Translations under genes and position numbers: made by a program
In this document: piece after piece, positions 61,693 to 64,000 of the stretch
Layout of the letters: each line of letters starts with the position of its first letter
How positions within the stretch are numbered: the stretch's first letter is position 1
Notes under the pieces: model-generated
Databases searched by the model: none
Told to the model about the DNA's origin: nothing
Seen by the model: only the letters and a program-made list of their open reading frames with translations
NCBI GenBank assembly: GCA_016859345.1
Contig: CM029115.1
Coordinates: 12,228,501 to 12,292,500 of the forward strand
Direction of reading: 5' to 3'
Origin: Istiophorus platypterus
Lineage: Eukaryota; Chordata; Actinopteri; Istiophoriformes; Istiophoridae
DNA: 64,000 bases

Positions 61693-63004
61693 AAGTGCAT
61701 TCATAAAGTATTTGGACCCCCACATTTGGCTATCTTGCAGTATTATGGCAAAGTAAAAAAAATAAATAAATTTAAAAAAAGCATTCCCTCGTCAGTCTAA
61801 ACTCATTAATTGGACATAATTTGGAAAGAAACAGATGTGTCTCTATAAGATCTCATAGCTGTTGACCACAGGTCTGGAGAGAGCTAAAAAAAAAAAACTT
61901 CTTCTGCATAATAGTTCTCAAGAGCAAAATGGCCTCCATTATTCTTCAGTGGAAGATGTGTGGAACAACCACAACTCTTCCTAGAGTTGGCAACCCAGCC
62001 AAACATAGTAATTGGGGGAGGGGGTGGCTTGGTAAGAGGTGAGCAAGACCTCGATGGTCACTCTGGCTAAACTCTATAGATCGTGTATGGAGATTAGAGA
62101 ACCTCAATGAAAGACAACTATCTCTGAAGCATTGCATTGTCTGGGCTTTATGGCAGTGACCAGACAGAAGCTTCTCCTCAGTGAAAGACACATGAAAGCT
62201 GCTTTGAGCTTGCAAAAAAGAACCTAAAAGACTCTCAGGCTGAGAAACAAAAGATTCTCTGGTCTGAAAAAACCAAGATTGAACTGTTTGGCCTCAAAAG
62301 TGCCATGTCTGAAGGCAACCTGACAATGCTCATCACATGCCCAATGCCATCCTCACAGTGAATCACATTTGGTAGCATCAAGCTGTGGGTGTGTGGTTCA
62401 GTGGTAGTGACAGGGAGAAGGGTCAGGATTGAGGGATAGTTGAACGGATCAAAGTACAGAGTTATCCTTCATGAAAACATGGTCCAAAGCACTTAGGGCC
62501 TCAGACTTGGCTTAAGGTTCACCTTTCAACAGGACAATGACCCCAAGCACATAGCCAAGACAAGGAGTGACTCAGGGAAAACTCTGAATGTCCTTGAGTG
62601 ACCCAGCCAGAGCCCTGACTTGAACCAAAACATCTCTGGAGACCTGAAAATGGCCGTCCAACCAATGGTCCCCATTCAACCTTACAGAAGTTGAGAGGAT
62701 CTGCAGTGAGGAATGGCAGAACACCCAAAAAAAAAAAAATCACAGTTTGCAAAGCTTGTCAGTAGTGCCCAAGAATACTCAAAGCTGTATTTGCTGCTGA
62801 AAAGACCTCAATTAAATGCTGAGTAAAGGGTCTGCATACTAATGTCAATACTGTATTTCAGTTTTTCCTTTTTAATAAATTTGAAAGTATCTAAAATTCT
62901 GTTTTCACTTTGTCTTAAGTGGGTTTTGAGTATAAATTGATAATTCAAATTAATGTCCCCCTTAACAAAATGAATAAAAATTCAGTGTTAAATAAAAAGC
63001 ACTG
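61693..63004 (+). mobile_element. Degenerate Tc1-like DNA transposon
   Basis: A 1.3-kb element of the Tc1/mariner superfamily, matching from memory the fish Tc1 consensus along most of its length. Recognisable stretches include GACTCTTCC-like and GATGGTCACTCTG-like pieces near 61973-62064, AGAAACAAAAGATTCTCTGG near 62241, AACAGGACAATGACCCCAAG near 62528 and CCAGCCAGAGCCCTGACTTG near 62603. The transposase frame (+ strand) is destroyed by many stops, indels and an A-rich insertion near 62727. The ends resemble inverted repeats (AAGTGC at the left, GCACTG at the right) and are flanked by TA (61691-61692 and 63005-63006), the expected target duplication. Dead and immobile on its own. Confidence 0.85.
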
Positions 63005-63224
63005 TATCTACATATTTTATGAATCTTTGGTTAGGGTATTCATCTATAGTGTAGTATTCTTTGAGCACTACTAAAAGTACTTTTTGTAGATATCTAATCA
63101 CAATTGAAAACAACAGCCCATATTAAGCCAATAATTAAATATTAGATGATTTGATAGTATAAAAGACACACTTTTCTAGGCCCCACACCATGATAAGCTT
63201 GCATTGTGAAAGAAATAAGAAGAC

Positions 63225-63280
63225 ATGTGCATATTTGAGGAAACTTTATTTACAAATACAATTAAGAGATTCCCATTCTT
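63225..63280 (-). other. cox7c: cox7c terminal 3'UTR exon
   Basis: On the minus strand, acceptor CCCTGCAG|AAG at 63288-63281 starts a short exon that carries AATAAA at 63250-63245. It pairs with a donor AAG|GTAATT just 31 bases past the cox7c stop codon (exon end 63628). The pairing is inferred from splice motifs and the lack of a clear polyadenylation signal directly after the stop exon. The cleavage site is approximate. Confidence 0.6.
63245..63250 (-). terminator. cox7c: cox7c polyadenylation signal
   Basis: AATAAA on the minus strand (TTTATT on the plus strand), within the proposed terminal exon. Confidence 0.65.
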
Positions 63281-63658
63281 CTGCAGGGACAGAACTCTGA
63301 TGGATTATTATGTTCCAGCTGACAACCTGCACAAAGAACAAGAAAATAGTGATAAACTGACTTGCACGCATCTGATGACTGAGAAGCAATTTCTGAGTAA
63401 ACACCAGCTGACAACAATTCTGACCTGCTCCTACCCGATACAAATCAATGTTGGCAATAAACGGTCACATCAACTTCCTCAAGTACAAGCCTATCTAAAC
63501 AACATATCCGCGATATGAACTTACATGACATTTGTCACTATTAAAATCGAGGCTGAAGTAAATGCCACATCATCCTGACATTTTGATGAAAGCAGATATT
63601 CTAGATAAACATGGCAGTCATAATTACCTTGAAGGTTGAATAACAGCACTGGGGCATT

Positions 63659-63775
63659 TTACTTCTTCAGGAGCTGATGTCTGACAACGACAAAGGGGAA
63701 TGCAAAACCACTGCCAAAGAACAACACCATCATGCCCAGGAGACGCCACTTATTCTCCACGGAAAATGGCAGGTT
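63659..63775 (-). CDS. cox7c: Cytochrome c oxidase subunit 7C, last coding exon (partial gene)
   Basis: COX7C is a small nuclear-encoded subunit of complex IV in the mitochondrial inner membrane. This exon encodes the last 38 residues. It opens with NLPFSVENKWRLLG, continues through one hydrophobic membrane helix (about MMVLFFGSGFAFPFVVV) and ends RHQLLKK with TAA. The mammalian protein has the same NLPFSVENKW and VVRHQLLK landmarks over about 63 residues, so the missing part is the mitochondrial presequence and the short segment before NLPF. Acceptor TCTACAG at 63782-63776, phase 0. The upstream exon(s) are not in the remaining 225 bases and must lie beyond the right edge. Confident from near-identity in the conserved core. 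Confidence 0.95.
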   Translation of the reverse strand, partial: NLPFSVENKWRLLGMMVLFFGSGFAFPFVVVRHQLLKK

Positions 63776-64000
63776 CTGTAGACAGATGAGTATCATGACA
63801 TGGTGAAACTCTAAGAAATTCAATGCAGTCCTTTGGAATAAATTTACTGATCAACAACTATTTACTTTATTGCATCCTGAAGAAAACACTTGACTTCCAC
63901 ATTGGTATACGTTTCAATTTCTGCCTGGCGATTTATGCAGTTTATGAAGTCTCAGTACTATATGCAGGATGCACTCTACAGAGTGCTCTGTAGTACATAC
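63776..64000 (-). other. cox7c: cox7c intron (5' part outside window)
   Basis: I searched for the conserved coding segment before NLPF (the HYEEGPGK region) and did not find it. This stretch is therefore intronic, and the gene continues to the right. Confidence 0.7.

Noticed and set aside
61946..62215. Minus-strand 89-codon frame
   Set aside because: Also a shadow of the Tc1 element; the transposase lies on the plus strand and is broken.
62519..62752. Minus-strand frame near 62.6 kb
   Set aside because: Antisense shadow within the degenerate Tc1 element.
63776..64000. 5' coding exon of cox7c
   Set aside because: Searched for the HYEEGPGK-type segment and presequence; absent, so the exon lies outside the window.

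Overview
The window is nuclear DNA of a bony fish, most likely a teleost. Three intron-containing genes can be read through intact GT-AG splice sites, and their proteins closely match vertebrate families. The spacers are AT-rich and carry many di- and tetranucleotide microsatellites. A dead Tc1-type transposon of the kind common in fish is also present. Nothing points to a prokaryote, plasmid or virus.

Layout. Positions 1-3080 are non-coding sequence upstream of the first gene, with a CpG-dense patch near 1.84-2.19 kb and four perfect octamer motifs. Cyclin H (ccnh, + strand) has nine coding exons between 3250 and 8266 and encodes 319 residues. The Ras GTPase-activating protein p120GAP (rasa1, - strand) has 25 coding exons between 34816 and 9547 and encodes 1050 residues. 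It includes a 12.8-kb first intron and starts in a CpG island at about 34.2-35.65 kb. ccnh and rasa1 converge tail to tail, and their polyadenylation signals (8453 and 8844) are about 390 bp apart. From about 35.65 to 61.69 kb lies a gene-poor spacer with microsatellites and possible conserved non-coding blocks but no gene I can support. A degenerate Tc1-like element occupies about 61.69-63.00 kb. The last 0.8 kb holds the 3' end of cox7c (- strand): its final coding exon and a separate 3'UTR exon. The 5' exon(s) lie beyond the right edge.

The order cox7c - rasa1 - ccnh, with rasa1 and ccnh convergent, is the order I know from mammals (human 5q14.3), so this is an old conserved block. The three proteins do not share a pathway. 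Cyclin H belongs to the CDK-activating kinase/TFIIH, p120GAP turns off Ras at receptor tyrosine kinases, and COX7C is a small subunit of cytochrome c oxidase. Their proximity reflects synteny.

I did not find a clear new biological system. The points most worth a second look are the octamer/CpG cluster upstream of ccnh, the GTTAGC/GCTAAC cluster in the rasa1 promoter, a 190-codon open frame and an orphan splice acceptor in the spacer, a weak donor site in rasa1, a glycine in the RasGAP signature of rasa1, and a perfect 48-bp palindrome in rasa1 intron 1. All gene calls come from reading the sequence and from memory of the families; no database search was run.
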